A stretch of DNA of 64,000 nt, from contig NZ_JAHDAU010000002.1 in assembly GCF_021991835.1 (NCBI RefSeq), forward strand, positions 496,001 to 560,000, written 5' to 3'. A program made the position numbers and the translations under genes. Shown piece by piece: positions 10,009 through 19,284 of this stretch. Numbering within the stretch: the first letter of the stretch is position 1; each line of letters begins with the position of its first letter. The stretch comes from Polaribacter sargassicola (GTDB lineage: Bacteria > Bacteroidota > Bacteroidia > Flavobacteriales > Flavobacteriaceae). Under the pieces are notes generated by a model. The model was not told where the DNA came from. It saw nothing but the letters and a program-made list of their open reading frames with translations, and searched no databases.

Positions 10009-12225
10009 CTAAATCTTTTTTACGTTTTTAACTAAGTTTTCAGATAAGTTAAACAACCACTTTATTTGTTCAGAAACTAATTGAGTTTCGTGTAATCTAG
10101 CTCTCATTTCTTTTGTAATAGGTACACCTTCTTCAATTTCTTTATCTCTCTTGGTAGTTAAATCATTAAAATATTCTTCGTAATCTTTTGTAGCAATATC
10201 TAATTCTTTATTTTCTAAAGAAATTATAGAATCATTATTATTTAAAATATTTTTAGCTTTCTCTAAATTTGATAAAATATATTTTACATAAATTTCAAAT
10301 TGTTCGGGCACTTTACTTGTTTCATTAGTTCTTATATACATACCTAAAGATGTTAGAGAAGACAAGTATGTATTAAAAATAGTCATCAATTCATAAATTG
10401 TAGAAAGATTTTGTTGTTTAGATTTTGGTTCTTGAATCAATCTTTGATAAGCTGCATTTAAATTACCAACTTGTAAAAAAGCTTCTTTTCTTGCCAAACC
10501 ATAAGTAGTTGGTATTTCTCCTTTTTTATGATAAAACATATCTACTTCTTTTAAAAATACCACAAATGCTTCTATTGAATTAGAAAAAGATTCTTTGATG
10601 TTTTTAGATTCCCAAACAGGCCAAAAAAAGTAATTACCCATATATGCTAATACAGAACCTATTAAAGTGTCAAAAACTCTAAACTCTATAACTGTTAATA
10701 TATTAGGATGAATTAAAGCATACATAAAAATAACATAAACAGTTATAAATGCGGCCCCGTTTCTATAATTTTGTTTTACTAAAGAAAAACCAATTATTAA
10801 AGAAAAGGCTGCTATTAAAGCATAAATAATTGTGTTTTGAGTTAAAAGTACAATAGCCGCTGCAATAACAGCCCCAATTAAAGTACCTATTACTCTACTT
10901 TTTGTTCTTTCTTTGGTTAAACCATAACTAGGCCTCATTATAACAACAATGGTTAATAAAATCCAATAAGATTGTTGCATTTCTATAAAACTACCAATAA
11001 TAAAACCAATTAACATGGTTAGTGTTAGACGTAGAGAATGGCGAAACATGGGCGACTTAAAACTAAAATTAGCCTTTAACTTTTTAAAGTCGTAATCTTG
11101 TGGTGTAAGAAACTGCTCTACATCTTTTATTGCTCTAATTTTATCGTTTCTAGAATAACTATCTAATATTCTAACAATATCAACTAAATTGCTTATTTGT
11201 TTTTCTTGATATTCTTTATAATTCAGCAAAAAAATGGTTCCTTCTCTAGATTCTGGCAACCCAATACTTACTTTATAAATTTCTATATGGTTTTCTATTT
11301 TTTTAATTAAAACCTTAAAATTGTTTTCAAACGTAAGTTTTTCTTCATTTAAAATAACCTTAGAAATATGATTTAATCTTTTAGAAATTTCAAAAATTAA
11401 AAGTTTAAATTCATCTACTTTTTCTGGATGATCTTTAAACAACTCATCAAATTTATCATAATCTATTGTATTAGATATGGCCAACTCATAAATTTCTATA
11501 ATCTTAGAAAAAATTAATTGCTGGCGTCTTGTTCTATTACTAAAACCAGAACTCAACCTTTTTTCTAAAATAACTTCTCTTATAGTTTCATGCAATTCAT
11601 TTATTTCTACCTGAAGCTTAAAATTCTTTTCTAAAAGAGAACTCCTATCTTCATTTTCTACCAATAAATCGCCTCTTATTTTTATAAATTTTGATGTTTT
11701 TTCTATTAAATCTACAAACAAATTATCTACTTGCACACTTGGTAATGCTAATTGTGTTAAAACAGTTAAAGCTAAATACCAAATACCACCTAATAAAATA
11801 TAAAGAGAATGCTCAAAAACAGAAAGCTCTGTACTTTGGTTTGCAAAAGACAAAACCAAAGCTATTAAACCTGCTAATGATACTAAAGATGCTCTAAAAC
11901 CAAAAACAGAAATATAAGAAATTGAAAAAGTTAAAATGATTAATAAAAAAGTTGAAACAAAAAAATAACTACTAAAATATCCTATGATTAAAGTGATAAA
12001 AAAGGAAAGAATTATTGATGCTAAAATACCATAAAACTTATGTTTTAAACTTCCTGGCACATCAGAAGGCGCACAAAAAATTGTTCCTAAAGCAAAGCTA
12101 AATCCAATATTAAAACTATCAAAAAAATAAATTGACAACAATACAGGTATCACCATTGCTATGGCCACTAAAAAAGCTTTAAAAAACTCAATACTTTTAA
12201 AGTATCTAATTAAGTTCTTAATCAT
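10009..12225 (-). CDS. FUSC-family (YccS/YhfK-like) inner-membrane protein
   Basis: 738 residues. A hydrophobic block of several helices at about 10-155, a long soluble helical region (about 160-385), a second hydrophobic block (about 395-530) and a C-terminal soluble tail are visible. The duplicated N-hydrophobic/soluble/C-hydrophobic plan and the phrase QQSYWILLTIVVIMRPSYG match FUSC proteins such as YccS, related to aromatic-acid efflux pumps and aluminium-activated transporters. The substrate is not deducible. It is transcribed alone, convergent with the plug-protein gene and divergent from the FKBP gene. Confidence 0.85.
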   Translation of the reverse strand: MIKNLIRYFKSIEFFKAFLVAIAMVIPVLLSIYFFDSFNIGFSFALGTIFCAPSDVPGSLKHKFYGILASIILSFFITLIIGYFSSYFFVSTFLLIILTFSISYISVFGFRASLVSLAGLIALVLSFANQSTELSVFEHSLYILLGGIWYLALTVLTQLALPSVQVDNLFVDLIEKTSKFIKIRGDLLVENEDRSSLLEKNFKLQVEINELHETIREVILEKRLSSGFSNRTRRQQLIFSKIIEIYELAISNTIDYDKFDELFKDHPEKVDEFKLLIFEISKRLNHISKVILNEEKLTFENNFKVLIKKIENHIEIYKVSIGLPESREGTIFLLNYKEYQEKQISNLVDIVRILDSYSRNDKIRAIKDVEQFLTPQDYDFKKLKANFSFKSPMFRHSLRLTLTMLIGFIIGSFIEMQQSYWILLTIVVIMRPSYGLTKERTKSRVIGTLIGAVIAAAIVLLTQNTIIYALIAAFSLIIGFSLVKQNYRNGAAFITVYVIFMYALIHPNILTVIEFRVFDTLIGSVLAYMGNYFFWPVWESKNIKESFSNSIEAFVVFLKEVDMFYHKKGEIPTTYGLARKEAFLQVGNLNAAYQRLIQEPKSKQQNLSTIYELMTIFNTYLSSLTSLGMYIRTNETSKVPEQFEIYVKYILSNLEKAKNILNNNDSIISLENKELDIATKDYEEYFNDLTTKRDKEIEEGVPITKEMRARLHETQLVSEQIKWLFNLSENLVKNVKKI

Positions 12226-12354
12226 AATACTATTTATACTACAAATTTAAGAAGTATTTATAGGTAAGCTTATATTTTTAATATATTTAAACAGATAAAT
12301 ATTAAAAAACTCTCTACAAAATTTTACCAAAAGGTTTTTTTAAATAAATCAAAG

Positions 12355-12362
12355 TATATTTG
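12355..12362 (+). promoter_or_regulatory. -7 element TATATTTG upstream of FKBP lipoprotein
   Basis: A perfect TAnnTTTG box lies 28 nt before the ATG at 12391. No clear TTG is visible about 20 nt upstream. Confidence 0.5.
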
Positions 12363-12390
12363 TACAAATTACCAAAAAATACACTTTAAA

Positions 12391-13224
12391 ATGAAACCAT
12401 ATTTATTCCTTTTTTTATCTATTATTTTTCTTACTTCTTGTGTAGGAGACAATGACTCTTCTTATAGAAATGATACAGAACAAGATATTATACAGTATAT
12501 TACAGACAATAATTTAAACGCTACAAAAACTGATTCTGGTTTATATTATGTTATAAATAATGAAGGTACTGGCGATAATCCAACAGAAAGTTCTGCTGTA
12601 AATATTAATTATAAAGGATATTTTTTAGATGGAAATGTTTTTGATGAAAATGATGGAATTATCCTTGATTTATCTGGTGTTATAGAAGGGTTTAAAGAAG
12701 GGCTTCAATTATTTAATGAAGGTGGTGATGGTATATTAATTATCCCTTCTGAATTAGCTTACGGAGATTATGGAAATAGTTCTGGTACTATTCCTGGCGG
12801 ATCTGCTTTAATTTTTGAGATTACACTTAATGTTGCCGATTATGCTGCAGAAAATGAGGCTGCAATCTTACAATATATTGATGATAATGATTTAGATGCT
12901 ACAAGAACCGATTCTGGCTTGTATTATGTTATAAACAATGAAGGTACTGGTACAAAACCAACTAGTACTTCTTTAGTAACTGTAGCTTATAAAGGTACAT
13001 TTTTAGATGGATCTGTCTTTGATGAAAGCACTGTAAGCGGAACTTCTTTTTACTTAAATCAAGTAATTGAAGGATGGACAGAAGGCATGCAACTTTTTAA
13101 AGAAGGTGGAGACGGTATTTTATTAATCCCATATCATCTAGCATATGGTACTTACGGATATGGTAGTATACCAAGTGTTTCTGTTTTAGTTTTTGACGTA
13201 ACTTTAGTGAGCGTTAACGATTAA
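12391..13224 (+). CDS. Tandem FKBP-type peptidyl-prolyl isomerase lipoprotein
   Basis: 277 residues with lipobox LTSC at about residues 14-17. Two FKBP-like domains follow one another (about 30-150 and 152-277). Each starts with a D.GLYYVINNEGTG segment, then INYKGYFLDG / VAYKGTFLDG, VIEG..EG.QLF.EGG and IPSELAYG / IPYHLAYG. Both keep the GVIEG/QVIEG-W/F core, but the second lacks the usual IP-G/P-x-S turn residues (SIPSVSVL versus TIPGGSAL). FKBPs accelerate prolyl isomerisation; as a lipoprotein this one would act on exported proteins. The matching DNA around the GLYYVINNEGTG codons shows recent internal duplication. Confidence 0.9.
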   Translation: MKPYLFLFLSIIFLTSCVGDNDSSYRNDTEQDIIQYITDNNLNATKTDSGLYYVINNEGTGDNPTESSAVNINYKGYFLDGNVFDENDGIILDLSGVIEGFKEGLQLFNEGGDGILIIPSELAYGDYGNSSGTIPGGSALIFEITLNVADYAAENEAAILQYIDDNDLDATRTDSGLYYVINNEGTGTKPTSTSLVTVAYKGTFLDGSVFDESTVSGTSFYLNQVIEGWTEGMQLFKEGGDGILLIPYHLAYGTYGYGSIPSVSVLVFDVTLVSVND

Positions 13225-13243
13225 AACCTATTAAATATTAAAT

Positions 13244-13278
13244 AAAAAAAGCGAAACTTAATAAGTTTCGCTTTTTTT
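13244..13278. terminator. Bidirectional intrinsic terminator
   Basis: A perfect 16-bp stem (A7 GCGAAACTT / AAGTTTCGC T7) with a 3-nt loop sits between the convergent FKBP and Tricorn-like genes. Its A and T tracts serve both strands. Confidence 0.9.
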
Positions 13279-13299
13279 ATTTGTAAGAATATTTATTTT

Positions 13300-16200
13300 C
13301 TATTTTATATCTTTTAATAAAACCTCAACCGCTTTTTTAAGTTGATCATCTTCTCCTCTTTCTTTCCATCCTGGTTTATTTTGCACTAAATAATCTGGCA
13401 CTGCAGGCCCGTTTTCCATATTCATGCCAGATTCTTTTACATACCAAGCTCTATAAGGCATTCTTATTGACCCATCTTCTAAACGATGACTCCCTGTAGA
13501 TATTACTGCTCCGAATGTTGGTTGCCCTACTAATTTACCTAGCTTTAAGCTTTTAAAAGCATGTGCAAAAATTTCTGCATTAGAATAACTACTTTCATTT
13601 GTTAAAGTTACTAAAGGCTTCGTATTTACAGATAAAACAGCTCTTTCATTAAAAGGATAATTATTTTTATATTTTTTATTATCTTTTTTAAGGTTGTTTG
13701 TTGCATCTCTAGGAATTGTGTAAGCATGTTGTTGGTAAGTAAGTACCGCTAATAACCTATCGGTTGTCCAACCTCCTCCGTTATTTCTTACATCAATTAC
13801 AATTCCTTTTTTACCATAACCACTTGCTTTTAATTCTCTTTCAAATCGTTCAAAACTTGGTAAGTTCATTCCTTGTATATGTATATAACCTAATTGACCA
13901 TTAGAATATTCATCAATTAATTTTTTACGCGAGTTAACCCATTCTTCATACTTTAAATTACTAATTGTTCTAGTAGACGATGTTCTTACCACAACCTCTT
14001 TTTTATCTAATAAAGTCAATAAAATTTCATTTTCAGATGTATTTTTTAACAAGCTATAAAAGTTGGTGTTTTTTGCTATTTTTTGTCCGTTTACAGCTAC
14101 AATAATATCTCCTTTTTTTAGAGAAACGTTTGTTTTATCTGCAACAGAATTAGGTAATACATAATCTATTTGCAACCCTTTTTTAGTATTAGAAACAGCT
14201 AAACCTAATAACCCAATATTATCTCTTGAAACTTTTTCTGGATTTGTACCTCTATATCCCATATGACTGGCATTTAATTGACCTAACATATTATTATACA
14301 TAAAAGTATAATCTTGCTTTGTTGTTGCTTCTAAAACCCAAGGTCTATATCTTTTTACAATATTAGCCCAATTATAACCATGAAAATTTGGATCATAAAA
14401 ACCAGCTGTAATAGCTCTTACTCCTTCTTCAAAAACCTGTTCATTAAATTTTTTAATATTCGTTGTATAAGTTACCGAATGAGAAAAAGATGCTACTTTA
14501 TCTGATTTTAAGTTAAGAGAATATAATTTTCCTCTAGAAGAATAATACAACGTTTCTTTATGCAAATTATAACTTCCAACACTAGAAACACCTTTTATCT
14601 CTTTAGTTTTCCCTTTAGAAACTGGTACTTTAAAATATCCGTTTTGCCCTGTTATAGGGTTAATTGCAGTAATGTAAATACTTTTACTATCTGCACTAAA
14701 AACGCCATTTCTTTCGTTACCTGCCCAATTTGTTAATTGTACTAATCTATCATAAATATGGTCTTCATCTATAATAACTTTTACTTTACCTTCTTTAGAA
14801 TCTTCTTTTTTAGATTGATAGTAATCTCCTTCTTTAAAATCTACCGTTGTTTTTTCCCAATCAGATTTTTTTAACCAAACCATCCAAGAATCATAATTTA
14901 TACCTCCTCTATCTCCTGCTCTATTAGACACAAAAGAAAGTTTTTTACCATCAGGACTCCAAACAGGTGATGTATCTGATCTAGGATGCATAGAAACATT
15001 TATTTTTTTAGTTGGATTATCTACAGATTGGATGTAAATTTCACTATCAAAATTGATATCTTTTTGAGAGTACGCAATGTATTTACTATCAGGACTCCAA
15101 GAAACTCCATCCGCAGAAGACCAAGTATCAGAAAATGTTGTAATATTTGTTAATTTTGTATCTTTAATATCTGCAATTACCAACTTACCTCTACCTATTC
15201 TGTATGCAATTTTATGATTATCCGGAGAAATTACTGGATCAAAAACATCAATTTTACTTTTTGTTAATTGTGTTATTTTAGTTTTTAGACTTCTACTTAA
15301 ATTAACATTTTTATCTGTAGATTCTACTTTGTACAATTCGTTTTGACCATTTCTATCAGATAAGAAACCTAAAGTATTATTATCTATCCAAAAAGGATTG
15401 TCATCTCTAAAAGAATGATTACTTACATTTGCGCCTTTTACTTTATCTTTATTATTTTCTTTTACAAAAATTTCACCATTAATACTCAACGCAATTAATT
15501 TTCCGTCAGGAGAAACACTTATATTTTTAATACCATCAGAAACTGTTTTTGTTTCTTCTAAATTAAATCTATTGTCTGATGTTACCTTTAATACTATCTT
15601 TTTAGATACTCCTTTTTCTAATTTAAAAACATCTATACCACTGTTATAAACAACAGTACCATTATTACTAACAGAAAACGATAAAACACCATCAATTTTT
15701 AAATCTGTTAATTGATTTTCTGAAACAATTTTACTTCCATTTGAATCTAAAGAAGTCTTATAGATATTATATCTACCACTTTTTGCACCTATATAATATA
15801 AGTTATTATCGGCATCCCAAAGTGGTGTATGGTCATTTTTATTACTTGTTGTAATTTGATAATATTCTTTTGTTTGTAAATTATAAACCCAAATATCTCT
15901 TTGAGCAGGACCATTATAATCTTCTCTAGATATTCTACAAGTACCTTTTACAAATGCAACTAATTTTCCGTTTGGAGAAACTGCTGCCTGACTACCAAGT
16001 GCTATCATAAACCTAGTAGGAGTTTCACCATTTTCATTTACCTGGTAAATAGATGTTTCTCTTTCTGTTCCTTTAAATATTCTATTACTAGAAAAAATAA
16101 TATTACCATTTTCACCCCAATAACTAGGCGTGTCAGTAGTTGGATAATACGTTAGTTGAGTTGGTAAAACTCCGTTAATATCTGTCTTAAAAATATTAGT

Positions 16201-16458
16201 ATAACCTTTTCTATTAGAGGTAAATAGTAGTTGGTTACTTTCGGAATTCCAAATAGGATTACTTTCGTATGCCTGATGAATTGTTAATCTTTTCGATTGG
16301 TTTGTTAACAAGCTGTATACCCAAATATCACCTTGATAACCAAATGCAATTTTAGATGCATCTGGACTTATAGTGGGTTGTCTTGTTAAGCTATTCTGAG
16401 CAATTAAAAGTGTAGAGCTACAAATAACTGCAAAAAAAAATAAAGTTTTTTTAATCAT
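13300..16458 (-). CDS. Tricorn-like S41 protease
   Basis: 1,052 residues with a signal peptide (MIKKTLFFFAVICSSTLLIAQ). Residues about 25-650 are PD40/WD40-like propeller repeats (recurring SPDG/SPDS.KIA turns). Next come a core segment containing YDPNFHGYNW (about 688-697, candidate catalytic His), a PDZ domain (about 755-835; GDIIVAVNGQKI) and the S41 domain with GKKGIVIDVRNNGGG and TNESSYSNAEIFAHAFK, whose second-last Ser (near residue 958) aligns with the Tricorn nucleophile. Classical Tricorn has Ser-Asp there; this has Ser-Asn. Length is close to archaeal Tricorn (about 1,070). The export signal implies periplasmic peptide degradation. It lies 88 bp upstream of the trpA end on the same strand orientation and is not obviously part of the trp operon. 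Confidence 0.88.
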   Translation of the reverse strand: MIKKTLFFFAVICSSTLLIAQNSLTRQPTISPDASKIAFGYQGDIWVYSLLTNQSKRLTIHQAYESNPIWNSESNQLLFTSNRKGYTNIFKTDINGVLPTQLTYYPTTDTPSYWGENGNIIFSSNRIFKGTERETSIYQVNENGETPTRFMIALGSQAAVSPNGKLVAFVKGTCRISREDYNGPAQRDIWVYNLQTKEYYQITTSNKNDHTPLWDADNNLYYIGAKSGRYNIYKTSLDSNGSKIVSENQLTDLKIDGVLSFSVSNNGTVVYNSGIDVFKLEKGVSKKIVLKVTSDNRFNLEETKTVSDGIKNISVSPDGKLIALSINGEIFVKENNKDKVKGANVSNHSFRDDNPFWIDNNTLGFLSDRNGQNELYKVESTDKNVNLSRSLKTKITQLTKSKIDVFDPVISPDNHKIAYRIGRGKLVIADIKDTKLTNITTFSDTWSSADGVSWSPDSKYIAYSQKDINFDSEIYIQSVDNPTKKINVSMHPRSDTSPVWSPDGKKLSFVSNRAGDRGGINYDSWMVWLKKSDWEKTTVDFKEGDYYQSKKEDSKEGKVKVIIDEDHIYDRLVQLTNWAGNERNGVFSADSKSIYITAINPITGQNGYFKVPVSKGKTKEIKGVSSVGSYNLHKETLYYSSRGKLYSLNLKSDKVASFSHSVTYTTNIKKFNEQVFEEGVRAITAGFYDPNFHGYNWANIVKRYRPWVLEATTKQDYTFMYNNMLGQLNASHMGYRGTNPEKVSRDNIGLLGLAVSNTKKGLQIDYVLPNSVADKTNVSLKKGDIIVAVNGQKIAKNTNFYSLLKNTSENEILLTLLDKKEVVVRTSSTRTISNLKYEEWVNSRKKLIDEYSNGQLGYIHIQGMNLPSFERFERELKASGYGKKGIVIDVRNNGGGWTTDRLLAVLTYQQHAYTIPRDATNNLKKDNKKYKNNYPFNERAVLSVNTKPLVTLTNESSYSNAEIFAHAFKSLKLGKLVGQPTFGAVISTGSHRLEDGSIRMPYRAWYVKESGMNMENGPAVPDYLVQNKPGWKERGEDDQLKKAVEVLLKDIK

Positions 16459-16546
16459 TTTACATTTAGTTTTAAATGACTAAAATAAACTTTATTAACT
16501 AGGTACTCTTTATTTACAAAGTCTTTAAGACTTTTTTAAGACTTCC

Positions 16547-17311
16547 TTAACTAAGGATTGGTTTAATAAAATCATTAATTTTATCAACTCCATTTTCACC
16601 TAAGTTTTTAATAAAAGCAGAACCTATAATTGCTCCGTTTGCATAATTACAAGCTGTATCAAAGGTTTCTTTATCAGAAATACCAAAACCAACAATTAAA
16701 TTGCTTTTTAAATTCATACCTTTAATTCTTTCGAAGTATGCAATTTGTTGATTAGAAATATCGCCTTTTGCTCCTGTAATAGATGCAGATGCAACTACAT
16801 AAATAAATGCTTTAGAATAAGAATCTATTTTTCTAATTCTTTCGTCTGATGTATGTGGCGTTATCAAAAACACATTTGTAATTCCATATTTCTCAAACAA
16901 AGGTTTGTAATAATTTTCAAACTCTACCATTGGTAAATCAGGAAGAATAACAGTATCAATTCCACAATCTACAACTTTTTGGCAAAATTTTTCTTCGCCA
17001 TATTTTAACATCTGATTTAAATATCCCATTAAAACTAAAGGTGTTTTATTGGTTTCTTTAATTGTCATTAATTGATCAAAAATGATATCTAAATTAATTC
17101 CGTTTTCAAGTGCTTTTTGGCTACTATCTTGTATTGTTGGTCCGTCTGCTAACGGATCTGAATATGGCAAACCAACTTCTATAAAATCTACTCCACTTTT
17201 TTCTAATTCAGAAATTACTTTAGTTGTGTCTTCTAATTTTGGATATCCGCAAGTAAAATAAATAGATAATAAATTTTTCTTTTCTTTAAAGATTGTTTCT
17301 ATTTTTTTCAT
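16547..17311 (-). CDS. trpA: Tryptophan synthase alpha chain
   Basis: 254 residues, full length. It cleaves indole-3-glycerol phosphate to indole and passes it to TrpB. FTCGYPKLEDT opens the barrel, catalytic Glu is in DFIEVGLPYSDPLADGPTIQ (about residue 42), catalytic Asp in LPDLPM (about 124), and phosphate-binding GFGISD and GSAFIK lie near the end. Its ATG overlaps the TGA of the DUF3050 gene (ATGA, 17308-17311), so it is translationally coupled to that gene rather than directly to trpB. It is the last gene of the operon. Confidence 0.96.
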   Translation of the reverse strand: MKKIETIFKEKKNLLSIYFTCGYPKLEDTTKVISELEKSGVDFIEVGLPYSDPLADGPTIQDSSQKALENGINLDIIFDQLMTIKETNKTPLVLMGYLNQMLKYGEEKFCQKVVDCGIDTVILPDLPMVEFENYYKPLFEKYGITNVFLITPHTSDERIRKIDSYSKAFIYVVASASITGAKGDISNQQIAYFERIKGMNLKSNLIVGFGISDKETFDTACNYANGAIIGSAFIKNLGENGVDKINDFIKPILS

Positions 17312-18099
17312 ACTAAAATGGGTTCTTTTTTTCTTTTTAATGCTTCTTCAATAGCAGTCCATAAATCTATTCTTACTTGTAAAGAGGTTTTGGCAACTTC
17401 TAAAACTTCTTGCCATTTTTTATCATCATTACCACATAATTCTTCAATCATTTGTAATGATAAAGGTCCATGTTCATCACCATCTAACTCTATATGTCTG
17501 TATAAATAATAAATAAAATTATCAAAACTTAAATCACTTTTTAATGTGGTTTCATCAACAATTTTTAAAAACATATCTGGTATAATATCTTCTCTACCAA
17601 ATGTAAAAGCAGCTGCAATTTTATGATTCTCATTTGTATCAATTACATTAAAAGTATGTATAACAAAATCTTTAATTGCCTTATCTATTGATAGTTTTTC
17701 TATAGACTCTACAACGTCTTTTCCATTAGAAATATCTTGAATAAAATTATCGATTTTAGAGCAATCTGCACTCATTTCTTGCATTGCATCTAAATACATT
17801 TCGTAATGACTTTTTAAAACTCCGTCTTTATTAACATCACTTTCTTCTGCTAAAGTAATCTCATTTATAAAGCGCACAAGGTTTGTGTTTCTCTTTGGTA
17901 TCCAAGGTATTGAAACTGTTGTTAAGTTTATTTGCAATGCTTTTAAAAGCGACATAAAATCCCAAACAGCAAAAACATGTGCTTCCATAAACGTTTTAAT
18001 ATCGTCTATAGAATTTAATTGTTTATATAATTCATGATTTTTTAAATCTTCTCTTAAAGAAGTCAATTCGTTTTCTATATAAGTTATCTTAGAATTCAT
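17308..18099 (-). CDS. DUF3050 (heme-oxygenase-like fold) protein embedded in the trp operon
   Basis: 263 residues, all-helical by composition. I recognise DUF3050, placed by fold with heme-oxygenase-like proteins. Candidate metal ligands are E85/E86, H98 (SHYEMYLDAM), E170 (FGREDIIP) and the helix RHIELDGDEHG with H202, D206 and H210. An H-x3-D-x3-H spacing recalls the H-x3-D-x2-H helix of heme-oxygenase-like dimetal oxygenases such as CADD and SznF (from memory). It starts with a TAATG overlap on the trpB stop (18097-18101) and ends with an ATGA overlap on trpA, so it is tightly coupled to both tryptophan synthase subunits. Enzymatic activity is an inference; substrate unknown. Confidence 0.8.
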   Translation of the reverse strand: MNSKITYIENELTSLREDLKNHELYKQLNSIDDIKTFMEAHVFAVWDFMSLLKALQINLTTVSIPWIPKRNTNLVRFINEITLAEESDVNKDGVLKSHYEMYLDAMQEMSADCSKIDNFIQDISNGKDVVESIEKLSIDKAIKDFVIHTFNVIDTNENHKIAAAFTFGREDIIPDMFLKIVDETTLKSDLSFDNFIYYLYRHIELDGDEHGPLSLQMIEELCGNDDKKWQEVLEVAKTSLQVRIDLWTAIEEALKRKKEPILV

Positions 18100-19283
18100 T
18101 AATCTTCTAAATGTTTAATATAAGTTTCTAAATCTTTATCACCTCTACCCGATAAATTTACCACTACAACTTGGTCTTTTTTAAATGTAATTTTTGGTAA
18201 AACAGCCAATGCATGCGCACTTTCTAAAGCAGGAATAATTCCTTCTATTTTTGTTAATTCATACGCCGCAGTTAATGCTTCTTTATCTGTAGCATCCATA
18301 AAAACAGCTCTTTTACTTTCATATAAATAGGCATGTAAAGGACCAACACCAGGGTAATCTAAACCTGCAGAAATAGAATAAGGCTCTACAATTTGTCCGT
18401 ATTCATCTTGCATTAAAATGGTTTTAGAGCCATGTATAATTCCTACTTCACCTAACTGAGAAGTTGCTGCACTTTCACCAGAATTTACACCTAAACCAGA
18501 TGCTTCTACCGCAATTAACTCTACTTCTTCGTCATCCATATAATGGTAAAAAGCACCAGCTGCATTAGAACCTCCACCAACACAAGCTATAATTGTATCC
18601 GGATTTTCTTTACCTGTTTTTTCTTTTAATTGCCATTTAATTTCTTCTGAAATTACTGCTTGCAAACGTGCAACCATATCTGGATAAGGATGCGGACCAA
18701 CTACAGAACCTATTAAATAAAAGGTTTCTGGATGCTGAATCCAGTATCTTATTGCTTCGTTTGTAGCGTCTTTTAATGTTTTAGAACCACTTGTTGCGGG
18801 TACAACTTTTGCTCCTAACATTTTCATTCTAGCAACATTTGGTGCTTGACGCTCAATATCTTTTTCTCCCATAAAAACAGTACAATCTAAGCCCATTAAA
18901 GCACAAACTGTGGCTGTAGCAACACCATGTTGCCCTGCGCCTGTTTCTGCTATAATTTTAGTTTTACCTAATTTTTTGGCAACTAAAATTTGACCAATTG
19001 TATTGTTTACTTTATGTGCCCCTGTATGGTTTAAATCTTCTCTTTTTAAGTAAATAAAAGCTCCATATTTCTCTGACAAACGTTTTGCTAAATATAACGG
19101 ACTAGGACGGCCTACATAATCTTTTAATAACGATTTGTATTCTTCTTGAAATTCATTAGACTCAATTATTTGAATATAATTATCTTCTAATTCTTTTACA
19201 TTTGGATATAACAATTCTGGTATAAATGCACCACCAAATTGCCCGTAATAACCATTTTTGTCTGGGTGAAATTTTGATTTCAT
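18099..19283 (-). CDS. trpB: Tryptophan synthase beta chain
   Basis: 394 residues, the usual TrpB1 length. It condenses indole with serine using [12 protein letters not shown] contains the Schiff-base lysine (about residue 83-84), GAGQHG and [10 protein letters not shown] are cofactor/phosphate loops, and NLSGRGDKD closes the C-terminus. The stop overlaps the DUF3050 start by one base (TAATG). It starts 1 bp after trpF ends. Confidence 0.97.
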   Translation of the reverse strand: MKSKFHPDKNGYYGQFGGAFIPELLYPNVKELEDNYIQIIESNEFQEEYKSLLKDYVGRPSPLYLAKRLSEKYGAFIYLKREDLNHTGAHKVNNTIGQILVAKKLGKTKIIAETGAGQHGVATATVCALMGLDCTVFMGEKDIERQAPNVARMKMLGAKVVPATSGSKTLKDATNEAIRYWIQHPETFYLIGSVVGPHPYPDMVARLQAVISEEIKWQLKEKTGKENPDTIIACVGGGSNAAGAFYHYMDDEEVELIAVEASGLGVNSGESAATSQLGEVGIIHGSKTILMQDEYGQIVEPYSISAGLDYPGVGPLHAYLYESKRAVFMDATDKEALTAAYELTKIEGIIPALESAHALAVLPKITFKKDQVVVVNLSGRGDKDLETYIKHLED

Positions 19284-19284
19284 A

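Noticed and set aside
16500..16550. Terminator after trpA (AAGTCTT repeats)
   Set aside because: The stem is short and no U tract follows in the trp direction; not convincing enough to list.
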